From Bugulina stolonifera (lineage: Eukaryota; Bryozoa; Gymnolaemata; Cheilostomatida; Bugulidae): a DNA stretch of 64,000 nt. Shown here piece after piece: positions 44,736 through 55,103 of this stretch. The notes under the pieces were generated by a model that saw only the letters and a list, made by a program, of their open reading frames with translations, was not told where the DNA came from and made no database searches. The stretch's first letter is position 1. Each line of letters opens with the position of its first letter. The DNA is taken from contig OW285193.1 of NCBI GenBank assembly GCA_935421135.1, forward strand, positions 9,767,099 through 9,831,098, in the 5' to 3' direction. A program made the position numbers and the translations under genes.

Positions 44736-45200
44736 ATATTGTATTTTTAGCAAGGAATTTGTCTGTGAGCAGTCAGAGACTTGTTTCAAATCCATGAAAA
44801 TACCAGTCCCTGACTGGGGTTCACAGGGCTCACAGACAAATTCGTTGCTAAAAATACAATATATATATTATATAGAAAATGGCCAAACCCCCTGACATTC
44901 AGTAAGGCGCAAGGTTGCCACAATAAGAGGGGTGCCCTTGTGTGCAGTTTGCTCAGAGCATGACTACTGCTCATCTGTGAAGCTTCCTTTTATAAGGTTG
45001 CTTAGCAGTTGTAGTGGTGGCATGTTCTGTTCACTGTGCTAGGCGATTAGGTGTCGTAGAGGCCCCGGGTTCAAACCCCAGTCAGGAACTGGTATTTACA
45101 TGGATTTGAAACAAGTCTCTGACTGCTCACAGACAAATTCCTTGCTAAAAATACAACATATATATTATATAGAAAATGGCCAAACCCCCTGATATTCCCA
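44736..45200. repeat. Composite repeat with inverted and direct copies
   Basis: A unit containing AAATACAATATATATATTAT then AGAAAATGGCCAAACCCCCT appears at 44853-44900 and again at 45150-45200. Its neighbour GTCTGTGAGCAGTCAGAGAC at 44760-44780 is mirrored at 45112-45133. The arrangement suggests two copies of one SINE-like repeat, one partly inverted. Confidence 0.7.
45010..45092 (+). repeat. tRNA-derived SINE head
   Basis: B box GGGTTCAAACCCC (45067-45079) with an A-box-like TAGTGGTGGCATG about 45 bases upstream, the spacing of an internal RNA polymerase III promoter. It lies inside the composite repeat 44736-45200, which is probably the SINE body. Confidence 0.55.
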
Positions 45201-45298
45201 GTTTGTTTTTTTAAAGCAGATTCATGTAAAAACTGTTGAATGGGGGTTTTCACTATGATATTAATTGTGAGATATGTAGCATGTTCACCTTTCAAAAG

Positions 45299-48200
45299 CT
45301 ATGCAGATAGATCTTGACAAGCTTCCGCCAACTCTGCCTCCAATTTAGCTTCGGCATCCCAATCTTCACTGTCAGCTGTTGGATCTGCAAATATTATTTC
45401 AAACTCATCAAGTATGAGTGGAATGGATCATATATATTCTACACTGTGTTTAATGTCTATCTGCTACCAGAGTGTCAACAATATAACATACATGTAGTAT
45501 ACGTACAGTGGAACTTGCTTAATTCTCCAAAGGGCTACCATAATTAGTTTGAATTCGGCCTGAATTTGAATTATAAGATTACTTCACTTGTCATTATTAT
45601 ATTACTAGTCATTATATAGTGCTCAGCAGGGGCCAAAGCCAAAAGTTTGAACTAAACAAGTTTTTGAATTATCTGAGGTTAAATTAAGGCAAGTACCACT
45701 GTAGTATTATCTATTCTGGCATTAACGGATTCAAAACTTGATGCAACTTTATATACCCATGTTGCAAGAGAACCTTGCACAAACATGTACAATATGTACA
45801 TAGTACTATCTTTTGAAACTCATTGATGAACTCATTACTAAAAATAGTAGTATAGTATGGTATAGCAAAACTACACAGTGGTTATCGCCGACACTACAGC
45901 TGCTAGTGATCTATCTACCCAGAATAATATATTCATAGCTATCTAGCAATCGCCTAATCAAAGTCGTATGCCCATGTACCTAACTAACTTACCCAAGTGG
46001 CTGTGGATCTCAAGGTCACCCATTGTAAAGGTAATACCTGAGAGGTTTGACCCTTGACCATCTTCTTTACTGAATGTATTATGATGGTTGATACTGATGC
46101 TGCTCTTTTCAATCTCCCAGTCACTTTCTTCCCTGCTAACAGTGTTTTGATGGCTAGTACTAGTACAGTTCTCATCATTCTCCCACTCATTCTCTTCTTC
46201 ACAATTAGGGTCATGGTGATCTGTACTGGCATAACTCTCGTCGTTCTCCCAGTCACTTTCTTCTTTGCAAACGATGCTGTGATCGTCAGTACTGGTGTAG
46301 CTCTCATCATCTGCCAATGGAATATTCCCTTCATAATTGAGATCATGGTGATCAGTACTGGTGTAGCTCTCATCTGCCCAAGGAATTTCTTCATCACAAC
46401 TAAAATTGTGGTGATCTGTTATGGTGTAGCTTTCATCATCTGCCCAGGGGATAGCCTCGTCACAATTGGGTTCTTGGTGATCAGTCCTGGTGTAACTGTC
46501 ATCATTCTCCAAGTCACTCTCACAACTACTTTCACTAGACGCCCATATAGACTCTGTAAGTGAGTGAATCAATTCTTAACAAGTTTACCACAATCTAGCG
46601 AGAGGACACTGTAATAGTAGATAAGTGTTGGCACGAAATTTTAGTGTAGGTTGTTTAAGTTGAATATTTTGTTTTTTACAGAAAACAATCTTATAGTAAT
46701 GAGACGTTGATTTTAACTTTAGTGTAAGCAGAAGCTGAGAAAGCCATGATTGCAGTAGTAGAATTGTATTGTTACACAGCTGCTCTAATAATTTTAATGC
46801 ACAAACATCAGAGCATACATCCAAACTTGTAGCTCCTCATAACAAATAAATCTTGCAATGAGTCATGTCGTCTGCAGCCAGACTAGATGGTAGATAAACC
46901 AGATTTAGAGGAAGTATGAAAACCATCTATACAGCAACATACTGTAGTGTAAGCTAAATCATGGGATGGACATTTTAGTGCAAATACACATAGTAGGTGC
47001 ATATAATCTGCATATTGGAAGATGTGGCAATGTAGCGAGGTGAGGCATTTAGTAATCAGCATATAATATTTTAACTTTCACTATTTTAACATTTCTATAT
47101 GGTCTGTGACCCTTTTCAGAAGAAACTAAGAAAAACTGCTGTCTAGGTGTTAGAGAAATGACAATAAAGATGCATCTCATACTACCCTAAAAGCAGATAC
47201 ATTTTGCGAGTTTTAACTTTTGCGAATTTCGTGAGTGACAAACTCGAATTTCGCAAATAATTTCCATCGCTATTAATGTCTGCTTTCAAACTGATTTAAA
47301 TAATTTCTGGTTTAAACAGATCATACATGCAGCTATATAGCTATATGATACATAGTTTAATATTTTACAAAGCAGCAAGTATTTGCTATAACATAATTGG
47401 TAAGTAGCCTACAGTAGGAGCTTAATCAGAGGATTTTTTAACAAGCTATGGTAATTACTTTACCTCACAGGTAGGCTTGCTGCACTATATAGGAGTCAGC
47501 TGTAGTTTTGTACTGTATGTAAATGGGGTTTAAACCTGAGTAAACATAGAGCTTAGCTAAGCTTGGTTTTAATGCTGAAATATGCTTAAACATCAATTTT
47601 GGGACTTAAACAAATTTCGCGATAGGCCAAACTCGCTAAATATTTCTGTCGCAAATTGCTCCAGGATTAGCAAATATTTCTGCTTTTAGGGTACGCCATT
47701 TGAATTGTAGCTGATTGTTTTTATACTCACTGCTAGTAAAGCGTTCTGCCTCTGTCTGGGTGGCCTTGTCTGTCTTATATCTACACAATTATATGGTCAC
47801 ACATAATTGTACAACTGATGCATTATAACAAATACAATATTAACATGCAATGCTTGTGGGTTCCTATTTAATGACGTGTACATTTCCAACTGCAGATTAT
47901 TGACTCATTATGCCAAAATTTCCATTAGATTGCCAACAACTTCAGTAGTTGATGTATTTTTTATACATTGTGCATTAAACATCACATATATGATAAAGTG
48001 GCCAAATCTTCTCATTTCAGTACACTTACAAAGAATTTCTTTAGCTAACAGAAATGATGAGATATGCTCAAAGAACTTCAAAATTTAAGATTATGAACTA
48101 AAAGCAGCAAACAGCAATTCAGTGTAGAAGCAGAACAAGACTTTATACTAACAATATGTAAAGGAAATGTTATGTTATAAAATTTATAATTACCCCGGTT

Positions 48201-48983
48201 TTAGCAGTAAATGCATTTCATAGAACTAGCACTCCAAACAGGAAGATACTATGGCTAAGATAAGTCAACACCATCATTAGTATTGTTTGACAAGTTGCTG
48301 TTTTGCTCAGTAAAGCTAGAATTGTATCAGAAGTAAACCAACTTACTTGCATTGCTCCTTCCTTATTTCTTCTCTAAACTTTTGCAGCCAGAACTCACCC
48401 TCCCATCCAATTCTCTCACTGAACTACAAAACCAAAGTGATGGTGTTTCCGTCTATACATTTCTATATAATTATAATGTCTATAAATGTCTACAAATGTC
48501 TATAAATGTCTACAAATATGTCTATAAATTTCTATAAATATCATGTCAAGCTGTAACAACGCAATATATTAAAATTAGCCATACATATTAGCTTGACTTG
48601 TGTAAAGTGTTGACTAATCACCGAGCGCAATGCTGGATCAAACAAAAGAAGTTCTCTTTTTAATGCAATTTTGGGAAACAACCAGGCTAATTGTTTAAAA
48701 ACTAACAAATAAAATCCAAGTCTATAGTTTGTGGTTAGATGTGAATGAAAACAACTGAAATGGTAATCTTCCCTAACAAGCTGCTTCTAATCATATAGCC
48801 TAGAGTCTATGAATGTATTAGTTCATTAAGGTAACATTCACAAAAAAGGGAGCTTAGAGAATAATAGGTCAAGGTCAAATTTCTCTCTCGATATAATCGC
48901 ATGCATCATACCTCCTGGGCGTAGGCTTTCACCAAATCAGCCAACTCCTTTTTTGTTCTCTCAGCAACTTCTATATTACTCAT
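45299..48983 (-). CDS. Five-exon gene for an acidic repeat protein, 266 aa
   Basis: Exons on the minus strand are 48983-48912, 48423-48347, 47780-47731, 46553-46038 and 45384-45299. All junctions are GT-AG and agree in phase. Exon 1: MSNIEVAERTKKELADLVKA. Exon 2: FSERIGWEGEFWLQKFREEI, then RKEQC. Exon 3: YKTDKATQTEAERFTS. Exon 4 (172 codons) holds about seven tandem units of ~24 residues on the theme ESYTSTDHHDxNCEEExxWA, highly acidic with recurring Cys and His. Exon 5: DPTADSEDWDAEAKLEAELA, then EACQDLSA and TAG. The N-terminus looks helical and the centre disordered. There is no signal peptide or membrane segment, so it is probably intracellular. The regular His/Cys/acidic spacing could bind metal, but that is inference. 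Introns carry a pogo-type MITE and a TA-flanked MITE. A decayed copy lies downstream at 43540-43700. No homologue recognised. Confidence 0.72.
45504..45703. mobile_element. pogo/Tigger-like MITE, 196 bp
   Basis: Element 45506-45701 between TA dinucleotides. Ends CAGTGGAACTTGCTTAATT and (reversed) CAGTGGTACTTGCCTTAATT are inverted repeats. The CAGTGG start and TA target duplication are typical of the pogo branch of Tc1/mariner. It sits in the last intron of the acidic-repeat gene. Confidence 0.8.
47183..47693. mobile_element. TA-flanked MITE, ~507 bp
   Basis: Inverted ends CCCTAAAAGCAGATA and CCCTAAAAGCAGAAA with TA on both sides. Subterminal sequence is rich in TTTGCGAATTTCG and TTTCGCGA motifs, unlike the surroundings. 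It lies in the intron between exons 3 and 4 of the acidic-repeat gene. No coding capacity; Tc1/mariner-type by target site only. Confidence 0.8.
48473..48545. repeat. Short tandem repeat, ~11-bp unit
   Basis: Repeats of ATGTCTATAA and ATGTCTACAA alternate six to seven times with slight variation, close to exon 2 of the acidic-repeat gene. Confidence 0.85.
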
Positions 48984-49074
48984 TTCTGAAATAAATTTGC
49001 TCATTTTGTTAGAAATTACCTTGTCATAATAGCAGCAGGGCAGTTAATTATGATTAGGACAAAATGAATATGCA

Positions 49075-49330
49075 ACTGTTCGAAAAAGACAGTTTGAAAG
49101 AGGACAGTTCAACACCGGACAGTTCGAAAAGCCTAACCCCAAACCCCAACTACCAGATTTCAACTAACTTATACTTTTAATATCAATTTTTGTATTTACC
49201 TAATTTAATTAATTAATTAAAATTAATTGTCTGCAAGTTGTGTTCTTTTAAATGTAATCTATACAGTTTCGAACTGTTCAGTTGAGAAACTTCCTGTTTC
49301 GAACTGCCTTTGTCGAAATATCCCTTTACT
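49075..49330 (-). mobile_element. Palindromic MITE, copy 1
   Basis: Arms contain repeated GGACAGTTCGAAA / TTTCGAACTG motifs in inverted orientation around an AT-rich centre. The same element occurs in opposite orientation at 54785-55030, where TAAAGGGGCATTTCAAAAAG corresponds to the complement of CGAAATATCCCTTTA here. No transposase. Confidence 0.65.
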
Positions 49331-49882
49331 GGAAAGAATAACCTTACTAAAATAGTACATAAGTTATATACCATAGTAAGTCGAACTAGCTAAATATATT
49401 ACATGTACTGTGTGGTGTCAGTACTATGTAAGTAGGAGGGTTTGGATATTTTTATAGATGATATTTAGAAGAATGGCAACCAGCTCCCGCTCATTATTAG
49501 AATCCTTTTGACAAATTATTTACCAGCAGATCACTACAAGCTAGAAGGCTAGCATTAAAAATAGATTCGTTGATTAAAGATATCACTTTATGCAAGTGAT
49601 TTCTTTGTGGCAACTAGTTTTTTTTTTTTTTTATTTTTTAAATTTTTCCACTGAGACCGTCAGGAAACGGAAGAGATGTGGGAACACAATATGGATGTTT
49701 TTTTTTCCTCTTTCTCTCTTTTGCGATAAATTTTAACTTTTATTCCCTTTTATATATAATTTATAATGTTGAATATTTTTTTTTATATTTTTTATATGTG
49801 CTTTAAAATAGTATTTATATATTTTTTTATTATTTATCATGTCATACAACAACAAAAAAGAAAAGAAAAAAAGAACTATTTA

Positions 49883-52123
49883 TCAGCTCTCAAGACGCGT
49901 ATCACGTATGGTTTTTGGCCAGAAGGAGTGATAAAATTGATTCGTTTTTATGTATGGTGTGTAGGTGTTTTGGCATTGTCTCGTATTATACTTATTGAGG
50001 TAATTGTAATCGAAAGGTGGTTCAGTCCCCTCAGTAATACAACGATGGAACAGTTTTAGTCTGGCCTTTTTTCGCCTTTCAGTTAAGGATTCTATTTGGG
50101 TGTGTTCTCTTATGTTTGTGAAACTTACTTGCCCTTTTATTCTGAAAATAAATCTTAATGCTTGATTTTGCATTTTTTCAAGTTGTTTTATGTATTTCCT
50201 TTGGTGTGGGTCCCATATCTGGGATGCATATTCTAAATGAGGTCGTACTATTGCGAAATATGCTATTTTTCGAGTCTTGGTGTATGCAGTTTTTAAGACT
50301 CTTCTTAGTAGACCTAGTTTTTGGGTTGCAGCAGTTACCATTTTGGAAATTTGCGAATCCCATTTCAAGTTATTTTGGAGGCACACACCTGGGTAGGAAT
50401 GAGATGTTACTCGCTCTATTGCTTTGTTGTCAAAAGAATATTGTGATTGATGATCTGAACCAACCTGTAAAAAGAAGCATTTGGAAAAATTGAATGACAT
50501 TTGCCATTTAGACGACCATTTCTGGAGAGCTTTCAAATCCTCTTGCAAAATTTGTTTATCTTCACTGGTGTTGTATATAATAGCATCATCTGCAAATAGT
50601 CTGCAGTGTGATTGAATTTGTTGTGGAAGGTCATATATATAAATTAAAAATAAAAGAGGGCCCAAAACGGAACCCTGTGGAACCCCAGACACAACTGGTT
50701 TCCTAGTCGAATGCGTGTCTTCGATTACCACATATTGTTCTCTACTGTGAAGAAACTCCGCTAGCCATGAATAAATTAGGCTATCAAAACCAATGCTTCT
50801 AATCTTGTACAATAACTTTCTGTGATTGACAGAGTCGAAAGCTTTAGAAAAATCTAGGATAATTAGATCTACTGTTTTACCAGTGTCACGCAGGTAGGAA
50901 ATATGGCCAAGTGTGTGGGCCAACTGGGTTTCATATGATCTTCCAGCTCTAAAATCATGTTGGCTATCAGTGAAATAATTCAAGTCCTTTAGTATGTTAT
51001 TTATATGTGATGATAATATATGTTCAAAAAGTTTACATAATAGGCAAGTAAGTGATATAGGACGATAATTGCTGGCAGATTGTGTGCTTCCTTTCTTATG
51101 AATTGGAATGACTTTAGCTACTTTCCATATAGATGGAAGAGTGGAAGTCTTTAAGGAGTAACAAAAAATTTCGGATGCAGACGTATAAATTATTGAAGAA
51201 AAGGTTTTTAACCTCTTCTCTGTTAATTCGTCTGGACCGCAAGACTTTGCACAATCGATGTCTTTCAACAACTTTAGAACTCCGTTTTTGTCAACCTGAA
51301 GAGGTTCTGCAGCACGTCCTTGTGGAGAAAAATTTATTCTAGGACAAAATCTATTGTCGTCTATTGTAAAGATTGATTCAAAAAACTCATTAAATACAGT
51401 TGCTTTTTGCTCTGATGTTTCTGCCATGACATTATTATGTTTCAGCTTAGGAATCAAGTTAGAGTCATTGCTTCTACATTGCCGCAGATATTTGTAGAAG
51501 GGTTTAGAATTGCCTGTGTGTAGGGGTTTATATAAGAGTTTATTTAAATAGCTCTTTTTAGCAGACTTGACGGCTTTTTTGTTTGCTCGCCGGAGATTGC
51601 TATATCTGGACTTAATATAAGTTGATGGACAAGTCTTCATTTGGTTGTAAAGATGCTTTTGTTTTTTTAAAGCTTTCTCTAATGTATTATTCATCCAAGG
51701 AGGATTCTGTTGGTTGGTACAAATCAATCTAGTTGGAACACATGCATCTCTTAACAGTAAAACACCTTGAAATTTGTCATATACCACATCAATGGGCATC
51801 TGATCGTTTATTAGGCGGTTGATTTCTGTTTGGAAAGGTTCAAAAATTTGAGTAGCGCTATTTAAGTCCGCATTTACATAAATGTAAATAAGTTTTGTAG
51901 GTTTTTCACTTGATTTGATGGAAAGATTTAGAGATATAGTAATATGTGAATGATCACTTAAAGTAGGTGGCTGCACAACAATCTGGTCAATGATAGAAGT
52001 ACTACTGAATACTAGATCTAGAATGTTACCTTTGATATGAGTAGGTTCAAATATATGTTGTTGCAAGTCTAGAGAGCAAATTTTAGCAATGAATGGGTCA
52101 TTAGAGGTGGAACGAGACGGCAT
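49883..52123 (-). CDS. Reverse transcriptase polyprotein (ORF2-type), N-terminally broken
   Basis: The 746-codon frame has no stop. Residues ~9-61 are the end of an APE-type endonuclease (HIFEPTHIKGNILDLVFSST and the SDHSHI motif). Residues ~337-600 are the reverse transcriptase: IPIHKKGSTQSASNYRPISL, motif A LDFSKAFDSVNH (423-434), motif B SGVPQGSVLGPLLF (479-492) and motif C LFADD (509-513). All catalytic aspartates are present. The C-terminal part (LEYASQIWDPHQ) is typical of Jockey/CR1-like elements. The QHGFR motif reads QHDFR. The first six or seven residues (MPSRST) are encoded by the terminal repeat of the nested hAT element, so the start codon is not original. Confidence 0.9.
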   Translation of the reverse strand: MPSRSTSNDPFIAKICSLDLQQHIFEPTHIKGNILDLVFSSTSIIDQIVVQPPTLSDHSHITISLNLSIKSSEKPTKLIYIYVNADLNSATQIFEPFQTEINRLINDQMPIDVVYDKFQGVLLLRDACVPTRLICTNQQNPPWMNNTLEKALKKQKHLYNQMKTCPSTYIKSRYSNLRRANKKAVKSAKKSYLNKLLYKPLHTGNSKPFYKYLRQCRSNDSNLIPKLKHNNVMAETSEQKATVFNEFFESIFTIDDNRFCPRINFSPQGRAAEPLQVDKNGVLKLLKDIDCAKSCGPDELTEKRLKTFSSIIYTSASEIFCYSLKTSTLPSIWKVAKVIPIHKKGSTQSASNYRPISLTCLLCKLFEHILSSHINNILKDLNYFTDSQHDFRAGRSYETQLAHTLGHISYLRDTGKTVDLIILDFSKAFDSVNHRKLLYKIRSIGFDSLIYSWLAEFLHSREQYVVIEDTHSTRKPVVSGVPQGSVLGPLLFLIYIYDLPQQIQSHCRLFADDAIIYNTSEDKQILQEDLKALQKWSSKWQMSFNFSKCFFLQVGSDHQSQYSFDNKAIERVTSHSYPGVCLQNNLKWDSQISKMVTAATQKLGLLRRVLKTAYTKTRKIAYFAIVRPHLEYASQIWDPHQRKYIKQLEKMQNQALRFIFRIKGQVSFTNIREHTQIESLTERRKKARLKLFHRCITEGTEPPFDYNYLNKYNTRQCQNTYTPYIKTNQFYHSFWPKTIRDTRLES

Positions 52124-52843
52124 TTTTGGATTCGAGACGAGATTCGAGACACTACTTCTAAAAAGTTCGAGACGAGACGAGACTGGGTTTTAGGATTCAA
52201 GGGAATTTTTTCTAAAAAGTTTGCCAAATTTTATATATCTGCATGTTGGAACTCCAATAGTTTCAATTGCTACTCTGTAAACTCTGTATTTTATCATTAT
52301 GCAATTCAATAAAAGTTGAACAGGAGGCTGTAAAATATATTGCACATGTATTCCATGTACATTGATTACATTGCATGTACACTGTACATGGGTACTAAAA
52401 TAATAAAATGTAGTTTGACAAATTAGTATGGAGTTATGTTTCCTTTAATGAAATAATCTCACGAGTAGACAACTTTTGGTAAGGACATAACATTGCATTG
52501 TGGGAGTGGTGATTGGCAGTCGTTAGTAATTCTGTGTGACTTGTAGTGATGGACTAGTAGCTCAGCGTTAGCTGCAATGCTATTACTAGGAAATCAGTGC
52601 TGGGAATGTACATGTAGGTAGTATTACTAAATAATTTGAATAATGATTTTCTATTTGATAGATTTATTGTTGATTAGCAATTAGTTGTATTATAATTATT
52701 AATTTATTATAAATAATAATTATTAGCTGCTATTTGTTTACCATTCTCGAATACTAATTGCCATATCGAGACGACTTTCGAGACAAGACAAGTCGATACG
52801 AGACTCGAGAAATCTCGAGTCTCGTTCCACCTCTATGGATCAT
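52094..52843. mobile_element. hAT-type non-autonomous element, 734 bp, nested in the retrotransposon
   Basis: Element 52102-52835 has ends TAGAGGTGGAACGAGAC and (reversed) the same 17 bases. Subterminal regions carry many GAGACGAGAC / TCTCGAGTCTCG motifs in both orientations. The flanks TGGGTCAT (52094-52101) and TGGATCAT (52836-52843) are an 8-bp target duplication with one mismatch, as expected for hAT. No transposase frame. It inserted after the retrotransposon. Confidence 0.88.
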
Positions 52844-53246
52844 ACAGTAATTTATTTCCAGAATGTGTGTTATAAATGATTTAGGTTGTCTATGAACAAT
52901 AGTAGAGACTAGGTAACACATGAATCAAACTATTGTGCAGTCTGATAGAATCTGGTGACAAGTTGACCCACCTACCTGCAGAGTTTGATGTTCAGAGTAC
53001 AAGAACCAAGTTTTCCCTTTCTTCTATGTCAAACTGAATCATATGACTGAATTTATATTCCACAGGAAGCATTGTAACCTTAGCTCTAAACAGGGTCATT
53101 ATATTGATTAGGGAGTTGTCAATTTGATACCCCTGATTATTTAGCATCTCTAGGTACCAAAGCTACATTTATTGTTTAAAAGACAGTACATCCCTCAGGA
53201 AAATTACCATATAGGTTATCGAAGGATTGAAAGGCGATGCAAAATA

Positions 53247-53279
53247 TGGTTGTTCTAGGGGGGTACCCTAGAACAACCA
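53247..53279. repeat. Perfect hairpin, 14-bp stem
   Basis: TGGTTGTTCTAGGG and its exact complement CCCTAGAACAACCA are separated by five bases (GGGTA). It is isolated, with no poly-T run next to it. It could be the centre of a foldback element or a structured RNA. Confidence 0.8.
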
Positions 53280-53289
53280 CAGTGTCAAT

Positions 53290-54780
53290 ACATTTTTGTA
53301 AAATGACAACTGTGGCTGTTATATTATTATATAGCTACAAGTACATTGCGTCATGAATGAACGGTCTATTGATTGCAGGCCAGTTGGATCAGCTTTGAGT
53401 GGGGGTGGACAACTGATTATTTGGTCTCAAATAATAATATGGCTAAATTTAATTCATATTTTTCTTGTACAAGTAGTTTTGATGTTCTTCTACTTCTTAT
53501 TCACATTTGCAGTACCTTTGGTATGTTGACCATAGTCTATGCAGTAACTTCTAATTTTGTCAATGTTACCCCCAACAGCAAGCATGCTTTAGCTCAGGTT
53601 TCTTAGAAGCAATGCTCTTTTGACTAGGGCATCAACCATGAGGCCCATTATAAATAAGTGGAAAGGACCTAAAGGCTATTTATTATTAATAATGTAATTG
53701 TCTTCTCTTGGAATGAGTTTTCCAACCTCCATCTTGCATATTATGCAGACTGCTTCAGTTTCAGTTTGTTTCTTTGTCCTACTGCTTGAACTTTAGAATG
53801 GAACCAGCTGTTGGCTGAAAAGGGAGAAGTTCAGCATTAGCTTCACAAATCACTTACTTCTCAAACTCTGACTATCACTGTGTAGTATTTCTTTAGTGCA
53901 AATTGCAATCATTTATAATGATAATTATATATAATATATATTCAGTAATATAAATATTGATATTCTCTTCTGTTGAGTATTTTTATTTTTATTTTAGACC
54001 TACTCGATACTTACACTATTACTATACTTTTACTAAACTACATGTGATTTTAATTCCCCATAGTCATTATCATATATAATTATGCTATAGAAGCCATATG
54101 ATGTGGTATGACATATGAATAATTTATGCAATATTAATTATTACATAACTTTAAGATAATCAATCCAATGCGTGAATTTCAATATAAATTAAATTTATAA
54201 TAATATAATAATAATAATAATCATTATAATATAATTAAATAAATAGTCAATAGTTTAAATGATTTTAACAATTATTCATATTGATATTGTTTAAATTAAT
54301 ATAAAATAGTGTAAAATAAGTATAATTATAACAATCATATTTTAGGCCTAAATGTCTACCAATTTTATTTTTGAATTAGAATTTATTATTGTTTTCATTT
54401 GCCAACATCGTAAATGGCTAAAAACTGAAAAGAAGTAAGCAGACACAATAATCTCCATATGAATGCGGACATTATATTACTAATTTAAATTCTTATACTA
54501 GCATATGGTATAGGTCCCTATGCGTACTATTAGTATTATAAAATTTAATAATGTAATACTCGTATGAACAAATAATTAAATTAAATTATTATTGGTAATA
54601 GGCCTAATTACAGCATAGTTATATAAAAACAAATTATAGTAAATAATAAAATGTGATTAAATTTTAATTTTTTATTAAATTGTTTACCCTGTTAATAACA
54701 TAAATGCTGAAAACTAACTTTAAAGGTAATATTGATTGAGTATTATAATAAGGCCTTTTACTGTGTAAGCCCTATCCTTA
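53290..54780. other. AT-rich sequence, no gene seen
   Basis: Very AT-rich between about 53900 and 54770, with TAATAATAATAAT and similar runs. One open stretch at 53373-53606 is not convincing as coding. Confidence 0.55.
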
Positions 54781-54784
54781 CAGT

Positions 54785-55030
54785 GGTAAAGGGGCATTTC
54801 AAAAAGACAGATAAAACAGGACATTTCACTACCGGACTATTCAAAACTGTTTTGGTTATTTTTAGAGGAGCACAACTTACATACAATTAATTTCAAATAA
54901 ATAAAAGATAATTTTGAAAATAGAAATTATTTGAAATCTAGGGTTTAGAGGTTTCAAACTGCCTGGTGTTGAACTGTCCAGTTTCGAAAGGTCCTGTTTT
55001 GAACTGTCCTTTTCAAACAGTCACAAATCC
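54785..55030 (+). mobile_element. Palindromic MITE, copy 2
   Basis: Begins TAAAGGGGCATTTCAAAAAG and ends with TTGAACTGTCCAGTTTCGAA and TTTTCAAACAGTC. Moderate divergence from copy 1 suggests an old family. Confidence 0.65.
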
Positions 55031-55103
55031 CTCCCAATCGTGCAAATCAATTTTTTGAAAGTTTCCAAGTTGTAGTAGGCCTAAGTTTTATCATGTAAGG
55101 CAG

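Larger units (their letters stand above)
49617..52843 (-). mobile_element. Non-LTR retrotransposon, 5'-incomplete, with nested hAT element
   Basis: The minus-strand element ends in a poly(A) tail (poly-T at about 49618-49632 on the plus strand) after an AT-rich 3' UTR of roughly 250 bases. The coding part is open. Upstream of the nested hAT element I cannot identify the N-terminal part of the endonuclease domain, so the copy is probably 5'-truncated or heavily diverged there. No target-site duplication found. Confidence 0.85.

Noticed and set aside
45984..46397. Second minus-strand frame across the acidic-repeat exon
   Set aside because: Shifted reading of the same tandem repeat; basic and methionine-rich, and it does not join the flanking exons in phase.
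46054..46563. Plus-strand frame of 169 codons with many hydrophobic residues
   Set aside because: It is the antisense shadow of the acidic-repeat exon on the minus strand, whose splice sites and phases agree with four other exons.
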